Shown: piece after piece, positions 33,534 to 43,402 of the stretch
How positions within the stretch are numbered: position 1 is the first letter of the stretch
Layout of the letters: every line of letters begins with the position of its first letter
DNA from: an uncultured Ruminiclostridium sp.
Lineage (GTDB): Bacteria; Bacillota; Clostridia; Oscillospirales; Ruminococcaceae
DNA: 63,790 nucleotides
Assembly (NCBI GenBank): GCA_944388385.1
Contig: CALXIO010000014.1
Coordinates: 1-63,790, forward strand
Direction: 5' to 3'
Translations under genes and position numbers: made by a program
The notes under the pieces: model-generated
The model's input: only the letters and a program-made list of their open reading frames with translations
What the model was told of the DNA's origin: nothing
Databases searched by the model: none

Positions 33534-35021
33534 TCAATATTTAGCATAAGGATTTTCGCCGTCATAAAGCATACCCTTGGGACGGTTAAATTCCACATCC
33601 TCAACACCAAGGTACTTCATTACATCAAAGATTGCCTTGCCGTAGTGACCGAAGGCAACTGCACCGTGGTGGGGGTAATTCTTCTTTACAAGAACGTTGC
33701 GGTAGAATCTGCCCATTTCGGGAATTGCAAATACACCGATACCGCCGAATGAACGGGTAGCAACAGGAAGAACCTCGCCCTGTGCCACATAAGCACGAAG
33801 GTTAGCATCTGCTGTGCTCTGAAGACGGAAGAAGGTAATATCGCCGGGGATAATGTCGCCCTCAAGAGTACCTCTTGTAATATCAGGCTCCTTATCAGGC
33901 TCAAGTCCTCTGTGCATGATGAGCTGATACTTCATTGTGGAGGAGGTAAGACGACATGATGCTGTGTTACCGCAGTGGAAGCCCATGAAGGTATCCTTTA
34001 ATGTATAGTCATACTTGCCCTTGATGGATTCATTGTACATATCGGCAGGAACTGTGTTGTTTATATCAAGAAGTGTTACAACATCGCCGGAAATGCAGGT
34101 ACCGATATATTCGCTTACTGCACCGTAAATATCAACCTCGCAGGATACGGGGATTCCTCTTGCGGTAAGACGGCTGTTTACATAGCAGGGTACACAGCCG
34201 AACTGTGTCTGGAATGAGGGCCAGCACTTATTTGCAAATACCACATACTTACGGCTGCCCTTGTGCTGTTCCATCCAGTCAAGAAGTGTGATTTCAAGCT
34301 GTGCAAGTCTGGGAAGAATACCGGGCATCTTATTTCCTGCGCCAAGCTCCTTTTCCATATCTGCAACTACTTCGGGAATTCTCGCATCGTCCTTATGCTC
34401 ATTAAATGCTGCATATAAGTCAAGCTCTGAGTTTTCCTCTATTTCAATACCGAGATTGTAAAGCTGCTTTATGGGTGCATTACAAGCAAGGAAGTCCTGG
34501 GGACGAGGTCCGAAGGTGATTACCTTTAAGTTACGAAGACCGATAACAGCTCTTGCAACAGGGATAAATTCAGCTATCATATCAGCTACCTCTGTTGCTG
34601 TGCCTACGGGATATTCAGGGATATATGCCTTAATATTTCTGAGAGCTAAGTTGTAGCTTGCATTAAGCACGCCGCAGTATGCGTCGCCTCTGCCGCCTAC
34701 AAGGTTATCCCCTGTTTCCTCAGCAGCTGCCACAAACATGGCAGGACCGTCAAAATACTTTGCAAGAAGGGTTTCTGCTGTTTCGGGGCCGAAGTTACCC
34801 AGATACACTACAAGTGCATTACATCCGGCTTCCTTAAGCTCTGAAAGAGCCTGCATCATGTGATTTTCATTTTCAATGGTTGTGGGGCACTTGAAAATAT
34901 CAATGCCCTTTTCCTTAGCGGCCTTTACTACAGCCTCACATCTGGATGCTGAAAGGCTCATGGGGAAACAGTCTCGGCTAACTGCCGCAATACCGAGCTT
35001 TACTTCAGGTATGTTATTCAT
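33534..35021 (-). CDS. L-fucose/L-arabinose isomerase-family protein
   Basis: 495 residues. The N-terminal half (NALVVYLGNFGPETAETLLA, RPQDFLACNAPIKQLYNLGI) and the C-terminal metal-site half (ITLLDINNTVPADM, MGFHCGNTASC, GHYGKAIFDVMKYLG) fit the FucI/AraA-like ketol isomerase superfamily, which interconverts aldoses and ketoses with Mn2+. Substrate specificity cannot be read: no kinase, aldolase or transporter of a specific sugar pathway is adjacent. It is monocistronic, with its own promoter and terminator. Related sugar substrates, including modified sugars, are possible. Confidence 0.83.
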   Translation of the reverse strand: MNNIPEVKLGIAAVSRDCFPMSLSASRCEAVVKAAKEKGIDIFKCPTTIENENHMMQALSELKEAGCNALVVYLGNFGPETAETLLAKYFDGPAMFVAAAEETGDNLVGGRGDAYCGVLNASYNLALRNIKAYIPEYPVGTATEVADMIAEFIPVARAVIGLRNLKVITFGPRPQDFLACNAPIKQLYNLGIEIEENSELDLYAAFNEHKDDARIPEVVADMEKELGAGNKMPGILPRLAQLEITLLDWMEQHKGSRKYVVFANKCWPSFQTQFGCVPCYVNSRLTARGIPVSCEVDIYGAVSEYIGTCISGDVVTLLDINNTVPADMYNESIKGKYDYTLKDTFMGFHCGNTASCRLTSSTMKYQLIMHRGLEPDKEPDITRGTLEGDIIPGDITFFRLQSTADANLRAYVAQGEVLPVATRSFGGIGVFAIPEMGRFYRNVLVKKNYPHHGAVAFGHYGKAIFDVMKYLGVEDVEFNRPKGMLYDGENPYAKY

Positions 35022-35055
35022 TTTACTTCTTTCCTTTCGGTTAAATTTTTCCGTT

Positions 35056-35111
35056 GGCAGTATTTCTGCCCGTTACAAGTCTATTGTAGCACAAAATTTT
35101 CTTATTGTCTA
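35056..35111 (-). promoter_or_regulatory. Promoter of the isomerase gene with a leader hairpin
   Basis: Minus strand: -35 TAGACA (35106-35111), 17-bp spacer, -10 TACAAT (35083-35088). A dyad GGCAG-N5-CTGCC (35056-35070) lies just downstream of the start and could be an operator. Confidence 0.7.
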
Positions 35112-35224
35112 TATATAAAATTATCTTTTTGAAAGTTTTTTAATCGTTTACACGCCTTTTTAATAACAGATTTACAGGCTATCCCCCGAAAATCATTATA
35201 CAACAATATTGACCTTGTACTTTT

Positions 35225-36079
35225 TCAGCTTGTTTTTCTTCTTCCTGTATTATCCGAGCCCTTTATCTGCTCATGATAAAAATAGTCCACTATAACCGGG
35301 TGACCCTTTTCTGCCCTGCCGTAGGGAAGCTCATTATCAACAAAGGGACAGTTATATTCCTTAGCCATTTGTCTGGCGTCATTTCTGAGGTTTTCAAAAT
35401 ATTCCCGGTTGTTTTTGTTATAGATTTCCTCATAAAGGGGTAGCAGGTGGGGATATTTTTCCTTTATGTAGTCCATAATGTCCTTTTTAAAGCCGCCCCT
35501 TAAATTAAGGTTTTCAAGCCAGAATAAATCGCACTGATTTCTTGCCCTTTCAAATATTGCCCTTATATCGGTTATCCCCGGGAACACAGGGGATACAAAG
35601 CATACTGTCCTTATACCCTCATCATATAAGGTTTTCATGGCAGAAAGCCGTCTTTCTATAGATACCGCCTTGTCCATGTCGTTTTTAAAGTCCTCGTCCA
35701 GGGTATTTATCGAAAAGGACACCGTTACCTTATTCATCTGCTTTAAAAGATCAATATCCCTTAACACAAGATCTGACTTTGTGCAGATAAGTATTTCGGC
35801 GCCGCTGTCCTTTAATTCCTCTAAAAGCCGCCTTGTGTTCTTATATTCCTCCTCGCTTGGATTATAGCCGTCGGTAACTGAGCCTATAACCACACGCTGA
35901 CCCTTATATTTGCCGGGATTTTTTATCTTCTCCCAGCACTTTACGTCAAGAAATGTACCCCACTGTTCATCATGGCCTGTAAATCTCTTCATAAATGAGG
36001 CATAGCAATAATTACAGCCTATATCACAGCCTATTATAAGGTTTAAGTTCTGTATAAGCTCTTTTATACATCTGCTCAT
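35225..36079 (-). CDS. Radical SAM protein, SPL-like
   Basis: 284 residues. The [4Fe-4S] motif near residue 18 reads CDIGCNYC (C-x3-C-x2-C), the radical SAM signature in the spacing used by most members. IGSVTDGYNPSEEEYKNTRR and VSFSINTLDEDFKNDMDKAV match the Rv2578c/spore-photoproduct-lyase-like subgroup, whose substrate is generally unknown. It starts one base after the mnmE stop, so it is translationally coupled to mnmE. That pairing suggests, weakly, a nucleic-acid-related role. Confidence 0.85.
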   Translation of the reverse strand: MSRCIKELIQNLNLIIGCDIGCNYCYASFMKRFTGHDEQWGTFLDVKCWEKIKNPGKYKGQRVVIGSVTDGYNPSEEEYKNTRRLLEELKDSGAEILICTKSDLVLRDIDLLKQMNKVTVSFSINTLDEDFKNDMDKAVSIERRLSAMKTLYDEGIRTVCFVSPVFPGITDIRAIFERARNQCDLFWLENLNLRGGFKKDIMDYIKEKYPHLLPLYEEIYNKNNREYFENLRNDARQMAKEYNCPFVDNELPYGRAEKGHPVIVDYFYHEQIKGSDNTGRRKTS

Positions 36080-36080
36080 T

Positions 36081-37451
36081 TTATTTACCTACACAAAATC
36101 TTTGGAAAATACTGTCTATTACCTCTTCGCTTGCACTTTTGCCGCTTAGCTCATAAAGGCATTGTAATGCCGCCTCCGCTTCAAGGCCTGCCACATCCGC
36201 TGTCATGCCCTCGCTTAAAGCATAAAGTGCCGCCCTTATATGCTCATAAGCTCTAATAGCGCACTCCCTTTGACGCTCATTTGCAAGAAATCCGCTTTCC
36301 GGGGACAGCTTCTTTATTTTACAATGGGTAATAACCGCCTCTTTTAATTCCTCCACCCCGGTTATATTTTTGGCGGAAATTTCCACATAATCCCCAAGGT
36401 GATTTTTTATATAGTCCTTTTCTATTGTTATATCAAGGTCGGTTTTATTTATTACCGGGATAACATTTTTCCCGGAAAGCATTTCTATAAGCGCCTTATC
36501 TTCATCGCTTAAAGCCCTTGACCCGTCAAACATGGCAAGTATAAGCTGGGAGGTATCAAGCCTTGATATGCTTTTTTCAACGCCGATTTTCTCCACTCTG
36601 TCCTCGGTTTTACGAATTCCTGCAAGGTCGCTTAAATTAAGCCTTATATCTCCAAGGCTTACCGACTGCTCCACTATATCCCTTGTGGTGCCCTCAATAT
36701 CGGTTACTATGCTTTTTTCCGTACCGGAAAGTAAATTCATAAGGGTGGATTTTCCTGCATTGGGTGTGCCTGCTATAGCTACCGTTATACCCTCACGCAT
36801 AATAACCCCTGTGTCATAGCTTGAAAGAAGGCTCTCCATATCAAGAGAAATTTCCTCTATACGCTCCCTCCAGCTGTCACAGCTTATCTTGTCCTCGTCC
36901 TCGCTTTCATCAGGATAATCTATCCACACGGAAATTTCCGCACCAACCGATAACAGCTTTTCGCAAAGCCCCTCTATTCTGCGGTATAATGCTCCGTCAG
37001 TCTGGGCTCTTGCACTCTTTAACATCTGCTCGCTGCCGGCATTTATTATATCAATTACGCTTTCCGCTTCGGTTAAGGATAATTTTCCGTTTAAAAGAGC
37101 CCTTTTGGTAAACTCCCCCGGGGAGGCAAGGCTTGCCCCTGCCTTTATACAGGCCTGTAATATCCTTTTTGCTATATATACTCCACCGTGGCAGGTTATC
37201 TCCGCTGTGTTTTCTCCGGTGTAGCTGTGGGGGGCTTTATACACAAGAAGAATACCGTCATCCAGCTTTTCCCCCTCATCCTCTATAAAGCCGTAGGCGG
37301 CGGTATATCCTTCCATTGTGTCAACCGAATTGCAGGGGTACTTAGGGGAAAACACCCTTTTTGCCACTTCAAGGGCATCATCCCCGGATATTCTTATCAT
37401 CGCCACTCCCCCGGTATTAAGGGGAGTGGATATTGCCGCTATACAGTTCAT
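36081..37451 (-). CDS. mnmE: tRNA modification GTPase MnmE
   Basis: 456 residues. N-terminal formyl-THF-binding domain (IAAISTPLNTGGVAMIRISG), central helical domain, an inserted G domain with GTPNAGKSTLMNLLSG near 225 and DLAGIRKT near 275, and the C-terminal Cys tail FCVGK. MnmE with MnmG modifies U34 of certain tRNAs. It follows the SecA-like gene by 10 bp and is followed immediately by the radical SAM gene. NKTDLD of the G domain is present, so it should be active. Confidence 0.96.
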   Translation of the reverse strand: MNCIAAISTPLNTGGVAMIRISGDDALEVAKRVFSPKYPCNSVDTMEGYTAAYGFIEDEGEKLDDGILLVYKAPHSYTGENTAEITCHGGVYIAKRILQACIKAGASLASPGEFTKRALLNGKLSLTEAESVIDIINAGSEQMLKSARAQTDGALYRRIEGLCEKLLSVGAEISVWIDYPDESEDEDKISCDSWRERIEEISLDMESLLSSYDTGVIMREGITVAIAGTPNAGKSTLMNLLSGTEKSIVTDIEGTTRDIVEQSVSLGDIRLNLSDLAGIRKTEDRVEKIGVEKSISRLDTSQLILAMFDGSRALSDEDKALIEMLSGKNVIPVINKTDLDITIEKDYIKNHLGDYVEISAKNITGVEELKEAVITHCKIKKLSPESGFLANERQRECAIRAYEHIRAALYALSEGMTADVAGLEAEAALQCLYELSGKSASEEVIDSIFQRFCVGK

Positions 37452-37461
37452 AATTTCTCCC

Positions 37462-39762
37462 TTATTTTCCGAATAATTTTCTGAAAAAGCCCTTTTTCTC
37501 TGTCTTTTCTTCCTTTATCTCCTCCGGGGTATCATCCTCGTCCTCGTCATCATCCTCATAATACTCGGACAATTCCTCCTCATCATCAAGGGCGGTTTCG
37601 ATAAAGCTCTTTTTAAGCAATTCCTCGCCGCTTTCGTTTAATGTATAGGTGGAAATGGATATAGGCTTTTCTACCGCATATTCCGATATATCCTTTAACT
37701 GACAGAGCTTTTCCAGTCTTTCGCCCATGGCATCTATTACCTGCTGTTCCATTCCGGAAAAATACTCCTCGCAGGTGATATTATACTCATCCGCCGGATT
37801 TTTGCCCCCTATACGGGTAAGGTGTATTCCGTCACGAAGATATGAGGTATAGTCAAGATAGTCGCTCCAGTATTCGTTTATTACCCTGAGTACGGTTTTA
37901 AGCTGGGCTTCTTCAACCGCCCTCTCTCCGAACTTTGCTACCGCCTTGTCATACATATCCGGGAAATGTCTGTTCCATATCTCCGGCTTTGATTCCCCTT
38001 TAAGAAAGGCTCCTCTCCTGCCGAAAACTATATCCCTGTGCTTTTCGCCTATCATGGTGAATTTAAGCAATCTGCGGCGAAGCTCAAGGGTATCACCCTG
38101 GGCTATACGCTGTATTCTCTCAACCTCTCGCCTTACCACCTTATCCTCAACAGGCTCTCCTGTTGCCGCCTTGGGATAGTGCCTTTGGGGTATCAGCTTT
38201 TTAAGGCCGTACTTATCCATAATTTCATCCTCAAGGGCAACATACATACGGCTCTCTCCTATATCACCCTGTCTGCCGCTTCTGCCCCGAAGCTGCATAT
38301 CTCCTCTTTCGCTTTCGCTCATGAAGGTACCGATAATAAGCAGTCCTCCGGCACTCTTTACCTCCTCTGCCCTTTTTTCATCAGCGCCTCCGAGCCTTAT
38401 ATCAACACCTCTGCCGGACATATTGGCAGATACCGTAACCGCCCCCGGCATACCTGCGTTTTTAATAATCTCCGCTTCCAGCTCGTCATTCTTTGCGCTT
38501 ATAAGCTGAGGGGTAATTCCTTTTTCCAAAAGCCTTTTATTTATAAGCTCGCTTTCCTCTATATCCTGTGTGCCTATAAGCACAGGCTGATTTTTTTGGT
38601 GGGCAGATACTACCCTGTCAATAACCGCCTTGTATTTTTCTTCCTTAGTTAGATAAATCTCATAGGGATAGTCATTTCTTATACAGGGGGTTCTTGTGGG
38701 AATAACGCTTACCTTAAGGTCATAAAGCTGGTAAAACTCATCCTCTCCTGCCTTTGCAGTACCTGTCATACCGCTTATTTTCGGAAAGCACCTTAAGAAA
38801 AACTGCATGGGAATTACACCCATAACAACACCTCTGCTAGTGCTTACTATGTTTTCCTTTAATTCCACCGCCGTCTGGAGTGTGCCGGGATAACGGCGGT
38901 TTTCTGCGGCTCTGCCGGTAAATTCATCTATTATCTTTATCTTTCCTGCGGAAATAATATAATCCTTATCCCTTTTAAGTATAAAGCAGGCCTTTAAGCA
39001 GTCGGTTATCTTTGTGAGAAGCACATTGTTTTCCTCATCATAAAGGCTGCCCTCACTTAAAAAGTGCTTTTCTAAGGCTCTTTCTCCCTTTTCGGTAAGA
39101 TATACGGTATCCCCCTCCGGGTACAGCTCATACATACTGTCATCAAGGGTCTTTACAAAGTCATATATACCCGGCATTTCGGTGTCCTGCCGGATTTTAT
39201 TCTCCCCTGCTATTACAAGGGGTACCTTTGCCTCGTCAATCATTATGCTGTCCGCTTCATCGGCTATTGCAAACTGAAGGGGTGACTGGACTATGTCATT
39301 TTCATCATCCGCTATAAAATCCCGCAGAAAGTCAAAGCCACATTCCCTGGCGGTAATATAGGTTATCTGTCTTTGGTATAGCTCTTTTCTTTTTTCTCTT
39401 TCTGTGTCCTGGGTAATATAGCCTGCTGTAATGCCCGTAGCATCAAATATGGGCTTCATCCATAGAAGATCCCTTTTTGCAAGGTAGTCATTAAAGGTGA
39501 GTATATGAACCTTTGTGCCGGTTTTTGCCGTATATACAGCGGCAATAGCGGCAGAAAGGGTCTTGCCCTCGCCGGTTTTCATCTCAACTATCCTGCCCTC
39601 GCATAATTCCTTTGCCGCTTCTAACTGCTCATCAAAGGGGGAGATATTAAGGGTATTTTCACAAGCCTTACAGCAAGCGGCAAAAATACTTTCCATATCC
39701 CCGGTCATAAGGGTATCTATTTCATTTTCCTTTGCAAGTGTGCGTATATTCTGAATATTCAT
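37462..39762 (-). CDS. SecA-family translocase ATPase (SecA2-like)
   Basis: 766 residues from the ATG at 39762, chosen over the upstream start (39780) because AAAGGTGG sits seven bases before it. DEAD motor: MKTGEGKTLSAAIAA (Walker A), ADEADSIMIDEA, SGMTGTAK, RGVDIRLGG, LRGRSGRQGD. It is shorter than a housekeeping SecA (over 800 residues) and lacks the C-terminal zinc-binding CxC...CH tail, ending instead in an acidic stretch and KKGFFRKLFGK. These features favour an accessory SecA2 for a subset of exports, but no SecY2 or specific substrate gene is nearby. It could be the only SecA if no other exists elsewhere. First gene of secA2-mnmE-radical SAM. Confidence 0.88.
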   Translation of the reverse strand: MNIQNIRTLAKENEIDTLMTGDMESIFAACCKACENTLNISPFDEQLEAAKELCEGRIVEMKTGEGKTLSAAIAAVYTAKTGTKVHILTFNDYLAKRDLLWMKPIFDATGITAGYITQDTEREKRKELYQRQITYITARECGFDFLRDFIADDENDIVQSPLQFAIADEADSIMIDEAKVPLVIAGENKIRQDTEMPGIYDFVKTLDDSMYELYPEGDTVYLTEKGERALEKHFLSEGSLYDEENNVLLTKITDCLKACFILKRDKDYIISAGKIKIIDEFTGRAAENRRYPGTLQTAVELKENIVSTSRGVVMGVIPMQFFLRCFPKISGMTGTAKAGEDEFYQLYDLKVSVIPTRTPCIRNDYPYEIYLTKEEKYKAVIDRVVSAHQKNQPVLIGTQDIEESELINKRLLEKGITPQLISAKNDELEAEIIKNAGMPGAVTVSANMSGRGVDIRLGGADEKRAEEVKSAGGLLIIGTFMSESERGDMQLRGRSGRQGDIGESRMYVALEDEIMDKYGLKKLIPQRHYPKAATGEPVEDKVVRREVERIQRIAQGDTLELRRRLLKFTMIGEKHRDIVFGRRGAFLKGESKPEIWNRHFPDMYDKAVAKFGERAVEEAQLKTVLRVINEYWSDYLDYTSYLRDGIHLTRIGGKNPADEYNITCEEYFSGMEQQVIDAMGERLEKLCQLKDISEYAVEKPISISTYTLNESGEELLKKSFIETALDDEEELSEYYEDDDEDEDDTPEEIKEEKTEKKGFFRKLFGK

Positions 39763-39792
39763 AATAAAGCCACCTTTCATTGATATACTGTT

Positions 39793-39821
39793 ATTTTAAC
39801 ACAGTATAAGATAAAATGCAA
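39793..39821 (-). promoter_or_regulatory. Promoter of the secA2-like operon
   Basis: Minus strand: -35 TTGCAT (39816-39821), 17-bp spacer, -10 TAAAAT (39793-39798). Confidence 0.68.
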
Positions 39822-39956
39822 TTATTTCACAAAAACACTTGAAAAAACAGTAAAAATATGCGAAAATATAAGAGTGATGTAAAAAAGCTGTAATTTCACA
39901 TTAAGGGGTATCATTGAATATATTATTTTACGGCTTTATGAAAGGAACTGATTGTT

Positions 39957-41336
39957 TTGAGTATGTATTGTCTTATACTTGCCGCCGGCGACGGTAAGAG
40001 AATGAAAAGCAAAAAGCCTAAGGTTTTACTGGAGGTTTTATCAAAGCCAATGCTTTCATGGGTGTGTGATGCCTGCAAAAAGGCAGGGGCGGAGAATATT
40101 GCCGCTGTTGTAGGTAACGGCAAGGAGCAGGTGACTGAATTTCTCGGTACTGTCGGGGATATAGCTACCTTCGAGCAAACCGAAAGAAAGGGTACCGGCC
40201 ATGCGGTAATGATGGCAAAGGAATTTATAGAAAAGGCAAGATCCGATAAGGGGGATGTGCTTATCTGCTGTGGAGATGCTCCCTTTATAGATGAGGAGGT
40301 AATATTATCCTCTTATAAATTCCATAAGGATAATGACAATGAGGTAACCGTTGTTTCCGCAAGGGTGGATGACCCCTTCGGCTACGGCAGAATTATAAGA
40401 GATACGGCCGGCGGTTTTTTAAAAATCACCGAACAAAAGGACTGCACAGAGGAAGAAAAGGCAGTACAGGAAATAAACTCCGGTATATACTGGTTTAAGC
40501 CTGATTCCTTGCTTTTGGCTTTATCCGGACTTAAAAACAACAATGCGGCAGGAGAATATTACCTTACGGATACCATTGAGATGTGCAGTAAAAAGGGCGC
40601 ATATAAAGCCTCTAACAGCAACGTTGTATTGGGCGCAAATAACAGGGTGCAGTTAGCTTCCCTTAATAAAATTGCCCGGGATATGATCATAGAAAGACTT
40701 CAGCTTTCCGGGGTGGATATACCCATAAGCGACGGTGTTATGATTTCCCCTGAAGCGGTAATAGGTGCTGATACCACCATTCTCCCCGGTACTATAATAA
40801 AGGGAAATACGGTTATCGGCGAGGGCTGTGTAATAGGACCGAATTCTCTGCTTATAAACTGTGTTATTGAGGATAATGTGGTATTAAATAACGTTCAGGC
40901 TACAGACTCAAAAATAGACAAGGGCGCAAAGGCAGGACCCTTTGTTCACCTTCGTCCCGGCACTCATCTTCATGAGGGGGTAAAGATAGGTGACTTTGTG
41001 GAGGTAAAGAACTCCGAAATAGGAAAGAACACCTGTATTGCCCACCTTACCTATATAGGGGACAGCGATGTGGGTAAGGGTGTAAACTTCGGCTGTGGCT
41101 GTGTTACCGCAAACTATGACGGTGTAAGCAAATTCCGCACAACAATAGGTGATAATGCCTTTATCGGCTGTAATACAAACCTTATCGCCCCTGTAAATGT
41201 GGGAGATAATGCCACCACCGGTGCAGGCTCTACAATTACAAAGGACGTTCCCCCAAATTCCCTTGTGGTGGAAAGAAGCCGTACCATTGTAAAGGAAAAC
41301 TGGGAGAAAAATTCCCGCCGTATCAAAAAGGCATAA
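39957..41336 (+). CDS. glmU: Bifunctional N-acetylglucosamine-1-phosphate uridyltransferase/glucosamine-1-phosphate acetyltransferase
   Basis: 459 residues, the usual GlmU size. N-terminal pyrophosphorylase: LAAGDGKRMKSKKPKVL (the common LAAGxGTRM has Lys for Thr). C-terminal left-handed beta-helix with hexapeptide repeats from about 250 (ISPEAVIGADTTILPGTIIK) and the acetyltransferase core (GPFVHLRPGTHL, FVEVKNSEIG). It makes UDP-GlcNAc for the cell wall. The TTG start at 39957 is ten bases after AAAGGA; the ATG two codons later would sit too far. It begins an operon with prs and a hydrolase gene. Confidence 0.96.
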   Translation: MSMYCLILAAGDGKRMKSKKPKVLLEVLSKPMLSWVCDACKKAGAENIAAVVGNGKEQVTEFLGTVGDIATFEQTERKGTGHAVMMAKEFIEKARSDKGDVLICCGDAPFIDEEVILSSYKFHKDNDNEVTVVSARVDDPFGYGRIIRDTAGGFLKITEQKDCTEEEKAVQEINSGIYWFKPDSLLLALSGLKNNNAAGEYYLTDTIEMCSKKGAYKASNSNVVLGANNRVQLASLNKIARDMIIERLQLSGVDIPISDGVMISPEAVIGADTTILPGTIIKGNTVIGEGCVIGPNSLLINCVIEDNVVLNNVQATDSKIDKGAKAGPFVHLRPGTHLHEGVKIGDFVEVKNSEIGKNTCIAHLTYIGDSDVGKGVNFGCGCVTANYDGVSKFRTTIGDNAFIGCNTNLIAPVNVGDNATTGAGSTITKDVPPNSLVVERSRTIVKENWEKNSRRIKKA

Positions 41337-41363
41337 GGCTTTTTAAATGAAAGGAAATATAAA

Positions 41364-42320
41364 ATGAACCTACACGGAAAAGACATTCGCATTTTTGCCG
41401 GAAATTCAAATCCTGCCCTTGCAAACAACATAGCCCAGGACTTGGGGCTTCCCTTAGGCAAGGCGGAGGTAAAGACCTTCAGCGACGGTGAAATATCCGT
41501 ATATATCGGGGAAAGCGTAAGAGGCTCAGATGTATTTTTGGTACAGTCCACCTCCTATCCGGTTAATGATAACCTGATGGAGCTTCTTATTATGATAGAT
41601 GCCTTTAAGCGTGCAAGTGCAGGTAATATTACTGCGGTTATCCCCTACTACGGCTATGCAAGACAGGACAGAAAGGCAAGAAGCAGAGATCCCATTTCGG
41701 CAAAGTTAGTGGCTGACCTTATTACAAAGGCCGGTGCTGACAGGGTGCTGACCATGGATTTACACTGCGCCCAGATACAGGGATTTTTTGATATTCCCGT
41801 GGATCATTTAAGGGGTGTGCCGGTGCTTGCCCCCTACTTTAAGGAAAAATTCCCGGATACCTCAAATGTTATCTGTGTATCCCCGGACTTAGGCTCTGTA
41901 ACAAGGGCAAGGAGCTTTGCGGAAAGACTTAATGTGGGTCTTGCCATTGTGGATAAGAGAAGACAAAGGGCAAATGTCTGCGAGGTTATGAATATAATCG
42001 GTGATGTAAGCGGCAAGGATGTTATTCTTGTGGATGATATGATAGATACCGCCGGAACTCTTTGTAATGCGGCCAAGGCATTAAAGGAAATCGGCGGCGC
42101 TAAATCCGTTACCGCCTGCGCTACCCACGGGGTGCTGTCAGGCCCTGCCATGGAGCGCATAGAGGCGTCAGAGCTTGAAGAGGTGGTTATTCTTGATACC
42201 ATAGCGCTGCCTGAGGACAAGGAAATATCCAAAATGAAGGTATTATCCACCGCCCAGGTATTTGCAAGGGCTATTGAGCATATCTATTCCGACAGACCTC
42301 TCTCCTCCCTTATAAGCTGA
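41364..42320 (+). CDS. prs: Ribose-phosphate pyrophosphokinase
   Basis: 318 residues, the standard bacterial length. The enzyme makes PRPP from ribose 5-phosphate and ATP for nucleotide, His and Trp synthesis. Motifs: FSDGEISVYIGESVRGSDVF, RQDRKARSRDPISAKLVADL (flexible loop), DLHCAQIQGFFDIPVDHL and the PRPP-binding DDMIDTAGTL. Ribosome site GAAAGG; 27 bp after glmU, a common clostridial pairing. Confidence 0.97.
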   Translation: MNLHGKDIRIFAGNSNPALANNIAQDLGLPLGKAEVKTFSDGEISVYIGESVRGSDVFLVQSTSYPVNDNLMELLIMIDAFKRASAGNITAVIPYYGYARQDRKARSRDPISAKLVADLITKAGADRVLTMDLHCAQIQGFFDIPVDHLRGVPVLAPYFKEKFPDTSNVICVSPDLGSVTRARSFAERLNVGLAIVDKRRQRANVCEVMNIIGDVSGKDVILVDDMIDTAGTLCNAAKALKEIGGAKSVTACATHGVLSGPAMERIEASELEEVVILDTIALPEDKEISKMKVLSTAQVFARAIEHIYSDRPLSSLIS

Positions 42321-42321
42321 T

Positions 42322-43362
42322 ATGGATATTTTAATTGATATACTTTCCTTTGTGGGACTTGGAATAGGCATAATAGTATTTGTAGTCCTGCTTATTATGT
42401 CTGTCTGCTTTGTGCTTTATAAAAGCGTTTTCGGTAAGAGGTTTGAAATATTCCACTCCCCTCACCTGCCGGATATGAAGGATTATCCGGATATAGCGGG
42501 AGAGCCGGTTTCCTTTCCCTCAGACAAGGACTATACCTACTACGGCTCCTGGTATCAGGCAAAATCCGTAACAGAACCAAAGGGAGTTATTGTCTTTTCC
42601 CACGGCATATTTGACGGTCATTTAACCTATATGCCGGAAATGGCATACTTTGCAAGACAGGGATATAAGATTTTCGGCTTTGACAATACCGGCTGTCATT
42701 TAACCGGAGGTAAAAGCATGAATGGACTTCCACAGTCTGCAAAGGATCTTGACAATGCCCTTAAATTCGTCACCGCAAATACCGACCTTCCCATATACCT
42801 TTTCGGTCACAGCTGGGGGGGATATGCGGTAAGTGCGGTAAGCTGCTATAACCAATACCCCATTAAGGCAATATTTGTACAAAGCGGATTTAACTGCTCC
42901 TATGAAATGGTTGTACATGAGGGCAGTCGTATGATGGGGGGCTGGATAAGATTTTTAAGACCCTACATACGGTTTTACGAAAGGATGAAATTCGGCAAGG
43001 CGGCATTCTATACCGCCGCAAGGGGTATCAGAATAGCCACGAAAAACGGCGCTAAGTGTCTTATTCTTCACAGCCTTGACGATAAGACTATCCCCCTTGG
43101 CAACAGCGTTTTTGCAAATGTAGACAAAAACGACAATATAACCTTTATCTCGGAAAAGCACAAGGGTCATAACTCCCTTGACAGCGACAGGGCAATAAAG
43201 TATAAAAAGAAGCTGGACGATGAGTGCGAAAGGGCTTTGGGAAAGCACTACACCTTAACTCAGAAAAGAGAATATTATCTTGCCCATGAGGATAAGAGAC
43301 TATATGATGAGCTTGATAATAAGCTGATGACAAAAATACTTGATTTTTATAATGAAGCATAA
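42322..43362 (+). CDS. Membrane-anchored alpha/beta hydrolase (serine aminopeptidase/lysophospholipase-like)
   Basis: 346 residues. An N-terminal membrane helix (SFVGLGIGIIVFVVLLIMSV) is followed by an alpha/beta hydrolase fold: VIVFSHGIFDGHLTYM (oxyanion region), nucleophile elbow FGHSWGGYA, acid LHSLDDKTIP and His in EKHKGHNSLD. The complete triad indicates an active esterase, lipase or thioesterase; substrate unknown. It starts one base after the prs stop, so it is co-translated, and a strong terminator follows. Confidence 0.85.
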   Translation: MDILIDILSFVGLGIGIIVFVVLLIMSVCFVLYKSVFGKRFEIFHSPHLPDMKDYPDIAGEPVSFPSDKDYTYYGSWYQAKSVTEPKGVIVFSHGIFDGHLTYMPEMAYFARQGYKIFGFDNTGCHLTGGKSMNGLPQSAKDLDNALKFVTANTDLPIYLFGHSWGGYAVSAVSCYNQYPIKAIFVQSGFNCSYEMVVHEGSRMMGGWIRFLRPYIRFYERMKFGKAAFYTAARGIRIATKNGAKCLILHSLDDKTIPLGNSVFANVDKNDNITFISEKHKGHNSLDSDRAIKYKKKLDDECERALGKHYTLTQKREYYLAHEDKRLYDELDNKLMTKILDFYNEA

Positions 43363-43366
43363 AAAC

Positions 43367-43402
43367 AAAGGCGGTTTTTCTTTAAAGGAAAAGCCGCCTT
43401 TT
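43367..43402 (+). terminator. Terminator of glmU-prs-hydrolase
   Basis: AAAGGCGGTTTTTC and GAAAAGCCGCCTTTT form a long stem with a short loop and a T-rich end. Confidence 0.85.
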
